From Bacillota bacterium (lineage in GTDB: Bacteria > Bacillota > Clostridia > Tissierellales > Peptoniphilaceae), in contig JAEZZB010000089.1 in the NCBI GenBank assembly GCA_023442495.1, positions 1 to 16,210 on the forward strand: 16,210 nt of DNA. Direction: 5' to 3'. The notes beneath the pieces were generated by a model. The model was not told the DNA's origin. It did not search any database and worked only from the letters and a program-made list of their open reading frames with translations. Below are positions 1 to 7,385 of the stretch, piece after piece; the stretch's first letter is position 1; each line of letters begins with the position of its first letter. Position numbers and translations under genes: made by a program.

Positions 1-178
1 AGGCAATCGGGCCTGGTGTCATTTGAGAAATAGTTACCACATCAGCCATTTCTCTAAAACTTAACCATGCATGTTTTTCAACAACTAAATCTTGTATGAA
101 TGGCAAAATTGCATAACCACCACCAAATGCTAAAATCCCTATCTGTAAAAAAGTTAAAAATAATTTTAATAATATCAT
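1..178 (-). CDS. chrA: CHR-family (chromate/sulfate-type) transporter, second subunit, 3' end outside window
   Basis: Reading the minus strand from the ATG at 178 gives a membrane protein start of about 59 codons before the window ends. It carries the CHR-family signature FGGGYAILPFIQ at residues 19-30, and a later MTPGP motif. These are the same two landmarks found in its upstream neighbour, so the two are paired short CHR proteins, each about half of a full ChrA. Such pairs act together in the inner membrane. The start overlaps the stop of the upstream gene by four bases (ATGA), which implies translational coupling. The family is known for chromate efflux and is linked to sulfate transport, but the substrate cannot be read from the sequence. 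The family call is firm; the C-terminal half is not visible. Confidence 0.9.
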   Translation of the reverse strand, partial: MILLKLFLTFLQIGILAFGGGYAILPFIQDLVVEKHAWLSFREMADVVTISQMTPGPIA

Positions 179-747
179 GGAATTTTATCCTCCTCAACTA
201 TGCTAAACACTAAAAGACCTAATAATCCAACAAAAAGGATTATTAAACCGGTATTTATGCTAAATACAAAGCTTGCAATAAATGCAGACACCATAATGAT
301 TGATCCAAAAATTTTATTAGTAACAAGTGCTTTTTTAGCCATATCATATGATGTGATTAAAAGAGTTGCCGCAATTACTCCGCCCATACCAGTTAAAGCG
401 GCTTTCACATAATAATTAGTTGAAAACTCTCTATAGAAGTATGAAATTACTGTAATAATTACTAGGGAAGGTATAGCTGAAGAAATGGCAGCCATTATTG
501 CACCAAAAACACCATGAAGCCTGTATCCTGTCAAAATAGAGGCGTTAATAGCCATGGGTCCAGGTCCAGATGTAGCAATTGACACAATATCTAGCATTTC
601 ATTTTCTGATATTAATTTTCTCTTAATTGAAAACTCATCTTTAATGACGGGCACAATGGTGTAACCGCCACCAAAAGTAAAAGTTGAAATCTTTAAGAAA
701 ATCATAAACATTTCTAAAATACTTATTGTATCTTTATTTTTATTCAT
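175..747 (-). CDS. chrA: CHR-family (chromate/sulfate-type) transporter, first subunit
   Basis: This 190-residue integral membrane protein is the first gene of a two-gene minus-strand operon. The N-terminal region has FTFGGGYTIVPVI (residues 23-35), followed by SGPGPMAIN near residue 60, both hallmarks of the CHR superfamily. Four to five hydrophobic segments follow. The length is that of a short-chain CHR protein, which needs a partner; the partner is encoded immediately downstream with an ATGA overlap. The ATG at 747 is supported by AAGGAAG on the minus strand five bases upstream (753-759). Full-length ChrA exports chromate and the family has been linked to sulfate. Here a divergent regulator and a sulfatase operon lie next door, which makes sulfate a plausible but unproven substrate. 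Confidence 0.92.
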   Translation of the reverse strand: MNKNKDTISILEMFMIFLKISTFTFGGGYTIVPVIKDEFSIKRKLISENEMLDIVSIATSGPGPMAINASILTGYRLHGVFGAIMAAISSAIPSLVIITVISYFYREFSTNYYVKAALTGMGGVIAATLLITSYDMAKKALVTNKIFGSIIMVSAFIASFVFSINTGLIILFVGLLGLLVFSIVEEDKIP

Positions 748-832
748 TTTATCTTCCTTATATTTAAATTATATACTATATATTATAATTATTTTAAGAT
801 TAAAAACAGACATAAAACAATTATTCCAATAA

Positions 833-849
833 AAAATATATATTATTTT
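833..849. promoter_or_regulatory. 17-base AT motif shared with the PTS promoter region, candidate operator
   Basis: The sequence AAAATATATATTATTTT lies in the 157-bp divergent region between the CHR genes and the regulator. The identical 17 bases recur at 3165-3181, next to the -35 element of the PTS operon. Because the motif is low-complexity DNA in an AT-rich background, chance is possible. An autoregulatory and target site for the AraC-type regulator is the alternative. Confidence 0.3.
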
Positions 850-880
850 TACAAAAATATACTATTTTTAAATTTAAGTA

Positions 881-898
881 TATAATATTTTTAAGGAG
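881..898 (+). promoter_or_regulatory. -10 box and ribosome site of the AraC-type regulator gene
   Basis: A perfect TATAAT at 881-886 is followed by the Shine-Dalgarno sequence AAGGAG at 893-898, six bases before the ATG at 905. No good -35 hexamer sits 16-18 bases upstream; the bases at 858-863 are TATACT. The promoter may therefore be weak or need an activator. If this -10 is used, the leader is very short. I am unsure of the promoter but sure of the ribosome site. Confidence 0.45.
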
Positions 899-904
899 TA
901 GGAT

Positions 905-2458
905 ATGCTAAAACCGATAAGCTTGTTATTTATTAATGTTCAAAAGAAAGACTCAATAAATATATTGAATAAACTTATTGAAAAAAACTTCTATATCAAT
1001 ATCGTAAATACGGCGGATAATTTAGAAGAAGCTGAAAGTTTTCAATATGAATATGGTTATAATTTGGTTTTTATAGATGTAACAAATTTAGAAGAACATG
1101 TTTTTAAATATATTGATAATTTCAATGACAAAAAAATTATCTGGTATTTACTTGTAGATCAACCATCTTATAATTTTATGAGAGAATGTCTTAAAAGAAA
1201 TATTTCAGATGTTATTCTAAAGAAAATGATAGTAAAAGAAGATTTTAATTATTTGGAAAAAGTATTTTCAGAAAACAAATTAACCAAACTTCCAGATGGA
1301 AAGTCGAAACTTAGTATGATGCTTTCTAATATAAGAGATAATCAAGAAGTTGATAATTATGATTTGAAAAAAATATTAAGAAGTAATGGGATATATACTA
1401 ATGATAGAAAGTACTATTTAGCAATTGTAAGAATAGATAATATTGTCTATTGGTATAGACTATTAAATATTTCTAGAAAGAAAATAGAACAATTGTTTAA
1501 GACTTATTTAGAAAATAATTTAGACAAAGATATATATTTGGGATATTCAAAAATACATAGTTGTGTATTATTCTTTCCAAACGATATATATGAAAAATCG
1601 GATGTTCAATCGATATTAAAAAATTTATTAGATAAATCTAAAAGTCTATTTTCTACCATAAGTATAGGATATAGTACACAGGTAGTTGACATTGATGACT
1701 TTCTTTATAGATATAAAAACTTAATAGAAATTCAAGAGTCAAAATATTACATTTCAAATTCTGCAATTGTTAATGAAGATAATATGGTAAATTTTACAAG
1801 ACTAAAAAACGACAACAAATTATCAAAAAAAATATTAACGTGGATAAACAAGGATAATTTTGATAATGCCATATATTTTACCAATCAAGCAATAAATTAT
1901 TTTATAAAAAATAAAATTAATATTAAAGATACTAAAGATTTTTTCTATGGGTTAATCGACAACAAAATCAGTACGCAGTTTTACGATTCTGACATATTTT
2001 TTGATAAAAAAATGTATAAATTGCTAATAAAATCATCAGATACTATTGATATATTGTCTATAAATGCCAAGAATTTAGTTAGATCGCTTATAGAATATAA
2101 TAAGCAAATAAACAATTATAAAAACAAAGAGTATATTATAAAAGCTGAACAATATATATCAAATAATATAAATAAGAAAATAAGCTTAGAGGAAATATCT
2201 CTTTATTTGAACATTTCTCAGTCTTATTTCTCTAGAATTTTTAAGAAAAAGACTTCTGTAAGTTTTATAGACTATGTAAATAAAGAAAAGATTAAAATAG
2301 CAAAAGATATGTTGATAAATACTAATAAATCTATTAATGAAATATCGCAAGAACTAGGATATTCAAATCAGTTTTATTTTAGCCGAACATTTAAAAATTA
2401 TGAATATATTACACCAAGTCAATACAAAAAATTAAATAAGAACATGGAAGAGGAATAA
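905..2458 (+). CDS. AraC-family regulator with degenerate receiver domain (YesN-like architecture)
   Basis: A transcription factor of 517 residues with three parts. Residues 1-125 resemble a response-regulator receiver: the phospho-acceptor position is kept as D58 in LVFIDVT, and the conserved lysine as K106 in ILKKM. The acidic pair after the first strand is replaced by N11-V12 and the usual Thr/Ser is not apparent, so normal phosphorylation is doubtful. Residues about 165-290 look like the degenerate GGDEF-like middle domain of YesN regulators (SIGYSTQVVDIDDFLYRY, then a YYISNS stretch). Residues about 410-511 form a double helix-turn-helix AraC domain: EEISLYLNISQSYFSRIFKK, then NEISQELGYSNQFYFSRTFK. 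No histidine kinase is present. The next gene starts on the base after the stop codon. The PTS-sulfatase operon immediately downstream is its likely target (inference). Confidence 0.88.
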   Translation: MLKPISLLFINVQKKDSINILNKLIEKNFYINIVNTADNLEEAESFQYEYGYNLVFIDVTNLEEHVFKYIDNFNDKKIIWYLLVDQPSYNFMRECLKRNISDVILKKMIVKEDFNYLEKVFSENKLTKLPDGKSKLSMMLSNIRDNQEVDNYDLKKILRSNGIYTNDRKYYLAIVRIDNIVYWYRLLNISRKKIEQLFKTYLENNLDKDIYLGYSKIHSCVLFFPNDIYEKSDVQSILKNLLDKSKSLFSTISIGYSTQVVDIDDFLYRYKNLIEIQESKYYISNSAIVNEDNMVNFTRLKNDNKLSKKILTWINKDNFDNAIYFTNQAINYFIKNKINIKDTKDFFYGLIDNKISTQFYDSDIFFDKKMYKLLIKSSDTIDILSINAKNLVRSLIEYNKQINNYKNKEYIIKAEQYISNNINKKISLEEISLYLNISQSYFSRIFKKKTSVSFIDYVNKEKIKIAKDMLINTNKSINEISQELGYSNQFYFSRTFKNYEYITPSQYKKLNKNMEEE

Positions 2459-2980
2459 ATGAATAAATTAGTGCAAAAATTTTTAGACAATGATAGCAAA
2501 TACGATAAAAGTTTTGATAATTTTTTAGATCAAGAATTAAATAAAAGACAAAACAAGAAAGACTTTGGAACAATACTTGCTATACTTGGACAAAAATATA
2601 TTATGGAAGAAAATTATTTTGACGGACAATATCTTTCTGCAAAACTAATTATGCTATCTTCCAAGGAAAAAATTATTTTATCAAAAGAACACATAGATAT
2701 AATTAATTATTTTGAAAAAGTTAGTAATGCTCAATTCAAGAAATACAAAAAAAATATGCTTATAATATCACTTATAATAAGCTTTCTAATGTTTTTATTA
2801 TTTTACTTTATAGGGAAAATAAAGTTGGAATTATCAGTAATTATTGCGATAGCTTTATTTTTAGTGGATAATTATGTTTTAAAAAATAATAAAAAAAAGA
2901 ATTTTGAAAAATCCATATATTCGCAAATATCAAGTTCCAAACATAATAGATTAGATGATTTTATAAAAATTAATATTTAG
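2459..2980 (+). CDS. Unrecognised protein with two membrane segments, coupled to the AraC-type regulator
   Basis: I do not recognise this 173-residue protein. Residues 1-98 are soluble, charged and Asp/Lys/Asn-rich. Two hydrophobic segments follow (about 100-118 and 124-141), separated by a short GKIKLE turn. A basic stretch, KNNKKK, comes after the second segment, so both ends are probably cytoplasmic by the positive-inside rule. The gene begins exactly after the stop of the regulator (TAA then ATG), and its ribosome site (GAAGAGGAA) lies inside the end of the regulator gene. Expression is therefore coupled. Its position suggests it may sense a signal, anchor the regulator or regulate it at the membrane, but nothing in the sequence proves this. 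A terminator-like hairpin follows 32 bases after the stop. Confidence 0.8.
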   Translation: MNKLVQKFLDNDSKYDKSFDNFLDQELNKRQNKKDFGTILAILGQKYIMEENYFDGQYLSAKLIMLSSKEKIILSKEHIDIINYFEKVSNAQFKKYKKNMLIISLIISFLMFLLFYFIGKIKLELSVIIAIALFLVDNYVLKNNKKKNFEKSIYSQISSSKHNRLDDFIKINI

Positions 2981-3011
2981 ATAAGTATTAAATAAAATAC
3001 TATGATTAATA

Positions 3012-3050
3012 AAAACTTCACCAATATATTGAATATATTAGTGAAGTTTT
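3012..3050. terminator. Symmetric hairpin terminator after the regulator pair
   Basis: The arms AAAACTTCAC (3012-3021) and GTGAAGTTTT (3041-3050) are perfect complements. The interior AATATATT repeats can extend the stem across one C/A mismatch. A-rich sequence on one side and T-rich on the other would let it work in both directions, although the T tract is short. It separates the regulator pair from the PTS operon. Confidence 0.65.
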
Positions 3051-3110
3051 AAATATTATATATAAAGAATTTCAGATAATATATAAAGTGCCAAATTTGT
3101 TAATACAGTC

Positions 3111-3127
3111 TTTATCTAATAGATAAA
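3111..3127. promoter_or_regulatory. Perfect inverted repeat, candidate operator of the PTS operon
   Basis: TTTATCT (3111-3117) and AGATAAA (3121-3127) form a perfect 7-bp inverted repeat with a 3-base spacer. It lies 53-69 bases upstream of the first predicted -35 element, a normal position for an activator site. AT richness makes chance symmetry fairly easy. Confidence 0.3.
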
Positions 3128-3164
3128 TTATAAAAAATAATATAAAAACATTTTATTTAAATAT

Positions 3165-3181
3165 AAAATATATATTATTTT
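3165..3181. promoter_or_regulatory. Second copy of the 17-base AT motif, at the PTS promoter
   Basis: This is identical to the 17 bases at 833-849 and overlaps the first two bases of the upstream -35 hexamer (TTGTCA, 3180-3185). This is where class II AraC-type activators usually bind. The pairing of the two copies is seen in the sequence; the regulatory role is inferred. Confidence 0.3.
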
Positions 3182-3207
3182 GTCATAAATTAAATATATC
3201 GTATAAA
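3180..3207 (+). promoter_or_regulatory. Upstream sigma-A-type promoter candidate for the PTS-sulfatase operon
   Basis: TTGTCA (3180-3185), a 16-base spacer and TATAAA (3202-3207) make a good vegetative promoter. A start near 3214 would give a leader of about 50 bases before the PTS IIA gene. A second candidate lies just downstream, so either or both may be used. Confidence 0.5.
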
Positions 3208-3212
3208 ACCTA

Positions 3213-3241
3213 TTGTTTATTATCATTTAATTAAATAAAAT
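3213..3241 (+). promoter_or_regulatory. Proximal sigma-A-type promoter candidate for the PTS-sulfatase operon
   Basis: TTGTTT (3213-3218), a 17-base spacer and TAAAAT (3236-3241) give a start near 3248. The leader would be about 15 bases and would contain the ribosome site GAGGGGGAT (3252-3260) just before the ATG at 3263. Confidence 0.5.
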
Positions 3242-3262
3242 AGAACTAAACGAGGGGGATAT

Positions 3263-3697
3263 ATGAGAAATTTTGGCGTAATCATAGCTAGTCATGGACT
3301 TTTTTCAGTTGAATCATTGAAAGTTGTAGAGATGATTGCTGGAAAACAAATAAATGTAGATACTGTAGCTTTAGAAGAAGGAGAAAGTTTAGAACAATTT
3401 CGAGAAAATTTTAATACAAAATATAATCATTTAAAAAATAAAGAAGATGTTGAATTTATTATTGTATTTGCTGACATCTTTGGGGGAACACCGTTTAATA
3501 CAATTAATAGAGCAATTTATGAAGGAAATGAAATGCTTGCATATGCAGGATATTCTCTACCAGTTTTGTTAGAAGTACTTACAAATGACAAATTGACAAA
3601 AGAAAAGGCTATCGAACTAATCGAGAATACTCATAGTTTTGCTTTAACTAGAATTGATCAAATTGAAGAAAATGAAGATGATGAATTTGAACTTTAA
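3263..3697 (+). CDS. PTS mannose-family IIA component
   Basis: The cytoplasmic phosphocarrier of a mannose-family phosphotransferase system (144 residues). It accepts phosphate from HPr and passes it to IIB. The N-terminal GVIIASHG carries the expected phospho-histidine, H11, and DIFGGTPFN (71-79) is the conserved active-site loop of EIIA-Man/Aga proteins. The C-terminus is acidic. A strong GAGGGGG ribosome site sets the start. It is the first gene of the operon and is followed by IIB, IIC and IID in the usual order. The sequence does not itself give the sugar; the downstream sulfatase and LacAB point to a galactose-type substrate. HPr and Enzyme I must be encoded elsewhere. Confidence 0.93.
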   Translation: MRNFGVIIASHGLFSVESLKVVEMIAGKQINVDTVALEEGESLEQFRENFNTKYNHLKNKEDVEFIIVFADIFGGTPFNTINRAIYEGNEMLAYAGYSLPVLLEVLTNDKLTKEKAIELIENTHSFALTRIDQIEENEDDEFEL

Positions 3698-3721
3698 TAA
3701 TACAACTAAAATGGAGGGAAT

Positions 3722-4201
3722 ATGGCTATAAAGATAATTAATATAGATGATAGATTGATACATGGGCAAGTTGCTACAACATGGATAAAGGATTTTGGTA
3801 TTGAATCAGTAATTATAGTCGATAACAAAACTGCGAATGATCCAATACAAAAGAAGATTGCCGGTCTTGCAGCACCAGGAGTGCAAGTAGTTATTTTTAC
3901 GGTTGAAAAATTCCTACAAGTAATAAAGAAAACTGCAATTAAAAAAAGCACAATGCTATTATTTGCTAATCCTATTGAACTTCTAGAAGTTAAAAAAGGA
4001 GGATTAGATTTTGATTATGTAAATATAAGCGGAATGAGATTTAATCCAAATAGAATTAGATTAATAAAAAATGTATCAGCTACAGAAGAAGAGATAGCTG
4101 CTCTAAAAGAGCTTATAAATAATGAAGGCGTACAAATATTTGCACAAACAACTACAAGAGATGAAAAAACAAATGTAAAGGATTTAATAAAAGACAAATA
4201 A
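3722..4201 (+). CDS. PTS mannose-family IIB component
   Basis: A 159-residue cytoplasmic PTS subunit that takes phosphate from IIA and transfers it to the sugar during passage through IIC/IID. The signature INIDDRLIHGQVATTW is at residues 6-21, with H14 as the phospho-histidine. The length is typical of the family (about 160). A ribosome site, GGAGGG, lies a few bases before the ATG, and the gap after IIA is 24 bases. IIB of this family is usually the best single predictor of the sugar; by eye I can place it only in the mannose/sorbose/N-acetylgalactosamine superfamily. Confidence 0.93.
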   Translation: MAIKIINIDDRLIHGQVATTWIKDFGIESVIIVDNKTANDPIQKKIAGLAAPGVQVVIFTVEKFLQVIKKTAIKKSTMLLFANPIELLEVKKGGLDFDYVNISGMRFNPNRIRLIKNVSATEEEIAALKELINNEGVQIFAQTTTRDEKTNVKDLIKDK

Positions 4202-4217
4202 AAAAAGGGAGGTTAAG

Positions 4218-5027
4218 ATGGGTATTTTCTTACAATCATTGCTATTAGCAATTTGGGCTGGATTGTGTCAACTTGATCAATCAGGTCCACATTTAGGATT
4301 TAGAAAACCGCTATTAGCTTCAATAGGTGTAGGTATTATTTTAGGTGATATGCAAACTGCAATTATTATCGGTGCTACACTTGAGCTAATGTGGTTAGGA
4401 GTAAATAATATCGGTGCTTATGTTCCACCAGATGTTATTTCAGGAACTGTAGTAGGTGCTGCAGTAGGTATATTAGGAGGAGGAGATATAGCGACCGCTA
4501 TATCAACAGCAGTAGCAGTTGCTGTTCCAGTATCATTACTTGTACAACAAATCAATATGTTGGTCATGACAACTAATATCTCTCTTGTTCATAGAGCAGA
4601 TAAGATTGCTGAAGGTGGTAAAGCTATAAAACTTACTAAACTACATTTCTTAGGCGGATTAATGTTCTTCTTAAGTAGAGCTGTTCCAGTTTTCTTAGCA
4701 GTTTACTTTGGATCACAATTCGTTCAAAATATATTAGATTCCATCCCAGCAAATGTATTATCAGGATTTAGTGTTGCATCAAAGATTATACCAGCAGTTG
4801 GTTTATCTATGCTTTTAACACTTATGATGAAGAAAAATATGTGGATATTTTTAATAATGGGATTTGTCATGTCAGCTTATCTAGGATTGCCATTATTAGC
4901 AGTTGCTATGATTGGTGCTTCTATGGGAGCTTTATATGATATAATTATAGAAACAGGTAAAGTAAAGGCAAATAATATATCAAACAATATATCTAGTAAA
5001 GACGAAGAAGAGGAGTATGATTTATAA
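4218..5027 (+). CDS. PTS mannose-family IIC membrane component
   Basis: A 269-residue polytopic membrane subunit that forms the sugar channel with IID. The conserved QSGPHLGFRKPLLASIGVGI lies at residues 21-40, and ATLELMWLGVNNIGAYVPPD at 53-72. Several hydrophobic segments extend to residue 250, and the tail is acidic (KDEEEEYD). The ribosome site is GGGAGG. The stop overlaps the IID start by one base (TAATG), so the two membrane subunits are translationally coupled. Confidence 0.94.
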   Translation: MGIFLQSLLLAIWAGLCQLDQSGPHLGFRKPLLASIGVGIILGDMQTAIIIGATLELMWLGVNNIGAYVPPDVISGTVVGAAVGILGGGDIATAISTAVAVAVPVSLLVQQINMLVMTTNISLVHRADKIAEGGKAIKLTKLHFLGGLMFFLSRAVPVFLAVYFGSQFVQNILDSIPANVLSGFSVASKIIPAVGLSMLLTLMMKKNMWIFLIMGFVMSAYLGLPLLAVAMIGASMGALYDIIIETGKVKANNISNNISSKDEEEEYDL

Positions 5028-5836
5028 TGGGAAAAGTAAGAAAAGAAACTTTAAGAAAAGTATTTATCAGAAGTCAAGTAAATCAATTCTCTCATAATTA
5101 TGAACGTATGCAAAGTCTGGGATTATCCTATGCAATGGCGCCAGCTATTGATGAAATTTACAAGGATAGACCTTTGGAGGAGCAAAAAAATGCTGTAAAT
5201 AGACATTTAGAGTATTTTAACACGCATCCAACAGCTATACCTCTTATAGCAGGTATAACTATAGCTATGGAAGAAAAAACCAATGAAGATGAAAAAGATG
5301 GTGTCAGAGGTATTAAAACAGGTTTGATGGGACCATTTGCAGGACTTGGAGATTCACTTCTTAATCTTACATGGTATCCAATTGCAGGCTCAATTGGAGC
5401 GTCATTATCTTTAGCCAACGGCTCATTAATTGGTCCATTAGTTATGTTCTTAATGATTAATATCTTATATTGGCCACTCAAATATTATGGCTTTACAATG
5501 GGATATCAAAAGGGAATTGAGATACTAGAAGGCGAAGGCGGAATGGACATTTTCGATAGAGTATCAAATTTTGCTAATGTTCTCGGTGTGACCGTTGTTG
5601 GAGCTTTAATACCAAGTGTAGTTAAAATACAAACAGGAATACAATTTGCAGCTGGTGAAGGCGCGATATCATTACAGGAATCTCTTGATAAAGTTATGCC
5701 AGCACTTCTACCATCAATTGTTGTATACTTATGTTATCTATTCCTTAAAAAGACAAATGGAAAACATTCAGCAGGATTGATTTTAGGAGTATTAGTATTA
5801 AGTATTTTACTTGCAGTAGCAGGTATTTTAGTATAA
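5027..5836 (+). CDS. PTS mannose-family IID membrane component
   Basis: A 269-residue subunit unique to mannose-family PTS permeases. The N-terminal cytoplasmic part contains FIRSQVNQFSHNYERMQSLG (residues 13-32), and GPFAGLGDSL (102-111) is the family signature. The C-terminal region is hydrophobic, ending in a membrane helix (LILGVLVLSILLAVAGILV). The start is fixed by the one-base overlap with IIC and by GAAGAGGAG upstream. It ends the PTS block. A hairpin with a U tract follows nine bases later, before the sulfatase gene. Confidence 0.94.
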   Translation: MGKVRKETLRKVFIRSQVNQFSHNYERMQSLGLSYAMAPAIDEIYKDRPLEEQKNAVNRHLEYFNTHPTAIPLIAGITIAMEEKTNEDEKDGVRGIKTGLMGPFAGLGDSLLNLTWYPIAGSIGASLSLANGSLIGPLVMFLMINILYWPLKYYGFTMGYQKGIEILEGEGGMDIFDRVSNFANVLGVTVVGALIPSVVKIQTGIQFAAGEGAISLQESLDKVMPALLPSIVVYLCYLFLKKTNGKHSAGLILGVLVLSILLAVAGILV

Positions 5837-5845
5837 TAATTAATT

Positions 5846-5873
5846 AAGGGGTTGCATTATCAATCCCTTTTTT
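5846..5873 (+). terminator. Internal hairpin with U tract between PTS IID and sulfatase
   Basis: The left arm AAGGGGTTG (5846-5854) pairs with CAATCCCTT (5861-5869) over nine base pairs, with one G-U wobble. The loop is CATTAT, and TTTTTT runs from 5868 to 5873. This has the form of an intrinsic terminator, yet it sits inside an apparently continuous operon. The sulfatase ribosome site AAGGAG (5879-5884) follows directly. It probably reduces rather than stops transcription, so that PTS message exceeds sulfatase message, or it protects a processed 3' end. Confidence 0.7.
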
Positions 5874-5888
5874 ATTTAAGGAGAAGAT

Positions 5889-7385
5889 ATGAAAACAATA
5901 TTAATTCTAATGGATACATTAAGGAGAGATGTCTTAGATTGCTATAATGACAAAACCCAAGTTATAGCTCCTAACTTATCGAAATTCGCTAAAAATGCAA
6001 CAGTATTTAGACAACATTGGATTGGATCTGCACCATGTATGCCTGCTAGAAGGGACATTTTTACAGGAAGGCTGAACTTCTTAGAAAGATCTTGGGGTCC
6101 TATTGAAGCACATGATATAACTCTTATTGAATTGCTGAAAAAAGCGGGAATATATACACATATAATAACAGACCATACTCACTATTTTAGAACAGGTGGG
6201 GAAGGATATGTGCAACAATTTGATACTTGGCAATTCAATCGTGGTCAAGAAGGAGATCCGTGGATTTCACAAATTGATGATCCTTTGATGCCAAATACAT
6301 TTTATGGGAGAGTACGAAGACAATATGAATTAAATAGAAAAGAATGGGAAGGAAAACCTGATGATTACCCTTCACCAAAGACTTTTTTAGATGCAATAGA
6401 TTGGATAAAGACAAATAAAAATAAAGATAATTATTTATTAATGGTTGAAACATTTGATCCGCATGAACCATTTGATGTAGATGATTCATATATGGATATG
6501 TATGCAAAAGTTGATTTAGATAGAGATTATTTTGAAATACCAGAATATGGGGAGCTAAATGTACCTAATGAAGCAGCTAAGTATTTAGAAACTAGATATA
6601 AAGCATTAGTTACAATGACAGATGATTACTTTGGAAAATTTATAGATTCTTTAAGTGAAGAAGAGTTTAATGATACTATGATAATAGTTACATCAGATCA
6701 TGGATTTTTCTTTGGAGAGCATGGATATTTAGGCAAAAATGTTATGCCTATGTATAATGAACTTTCACATATTCCGTTGATTATAAAATTCCCAAACAAT
6801 TATCTTAAGGGAGAAGAGATAAATGATTTAACTCAAGCAATTGACTTTATGCCGACAATTCTTGATTTTTATAAATTAGATACGCCCGATACTGTAAAAG
6901 GAAAATCAATTTTTAAGAAACTTGAAAACGAAAAGAAAGAAAAAGAAGAAAATGCTGTTTTATTTGGATATCATGGCTTACAGATGAATGTGACAGATGG
7001 GAAATACACCTACTTTAGAGCGCCAAATAGTGAAAACAAGCCTCTATATGAATACACTACATCTCTTAGCAAAATAAGAGGATTTTTAGGAAAAGGTGAA
7101 GAAGAAAAAGTAGAAATGGGTAGATTCCTTAAAAGAACAAAATATCCAGTATATAAAGTTCCAATAGATATACCTTCACAAATAGCTTCTGAAAAAACAA
7201 AATTAAGTTTAATTGGGAAATCCTATCTATTTAATATAGATGAAGACTATGCTCAAAATAATAATTTAATTGGGAATACGATATTAGAAAATAAATATAA
7301 AAAAATCATGAAAGATTTAATGAAATTTCATGATTCACCAAAGGAACAATTTGAAAGATTAGAATTAAATGAGGAGGAAGAATGA
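5889..7385 (+). CDS. Cytoplasmic Cys-type S1-family sulfatase
   Basis: A hydrolase of sulfate esters, 498 residues, with no signal peptide (it begins MKTILILMDT), so it should act in the cytoplasm. D9 in DTLRRD begins the metal site. C50-M-P-A-R54 is the C-x-P-x-R motif whose cysteine is oxidised to formylglycine. HEPF around H192 and TSDHGFFFGEHGYLGK (D270, H271, K283) supply the other expected active-site elements. The usual GKWH motif appears as TDHTHYF (H96, H98). A Cys-type motif in an anaerobe needs a radical-SAM maturase, and one is encoded three genes downstream. The stop overlaps the lacA start (ATGA). Between a PTS and LacAB, the likely substrate is a PTS-imported sulfated galactose (inference). 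Family certain; substrate unknown. Confidence 0.92.
   Translation: MKTILILMDTLRRDVLDCYNDKTQVIAPNLSKFAKNATVFRQHWIGSAPCMPARRDIFTGRLNFLERSWGPIEAHDITLIELLKKAGIYTHIITDHTHYFRTGGEGYVQQFDTWQFNRGQEGDPWISQIDDPLMPNTFYGRVRRQYELNRKEWEGKPDDYPSPKTFLDAIDWIKTNKNKDNYLLMVETFDPHEPFDVDDSYMDMYAKVDLDRDYFEIPEYGELNVPNEAAKYLETRYKALVTMTDDYFGKFIDSLSEEEFNDTMIIVTSDHGFFFGEHGYLGKNVMPMYNELSHIPLIIKFPNNYLKGEEINDLTQAIDFMPTILDFYKLDTPDTVKGKSIFKKLENEKKEKEENAVLFGYHGLQMNVTDGKYTYFRAPNSENKPLYEYTTSLSKIRGFLGKGEEEKVEMGRFLKRTKYPVYKVPIDIPSQIASEKTKLSLIGKSYLFNIDEDYAQNNNLIGNTILENKYKKIMKDLMKFHDSPKEQFERLELNEEEE

Noticed and set aside
200..412. Plus-strand open frame of 70 codons opposite the CHR gene
   Set aside because: It lies antisense to a clear CHR-family protein with intact motifs, has no ribosome site and no recognisable product.
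3051..3262. CRISPR array or tandem repeats in the AT-rich intergenic DNA
   Set aside because: There is no regularly spaced repeat of 23 bases or more; the similarity is only low-complexity AT runs.
5158..5481. Minus-strand open frame of 107 codons opposite PTS IID
   Set aside because: It overlaps the IID signature region entirely and has no initiation signal or family resemblance.
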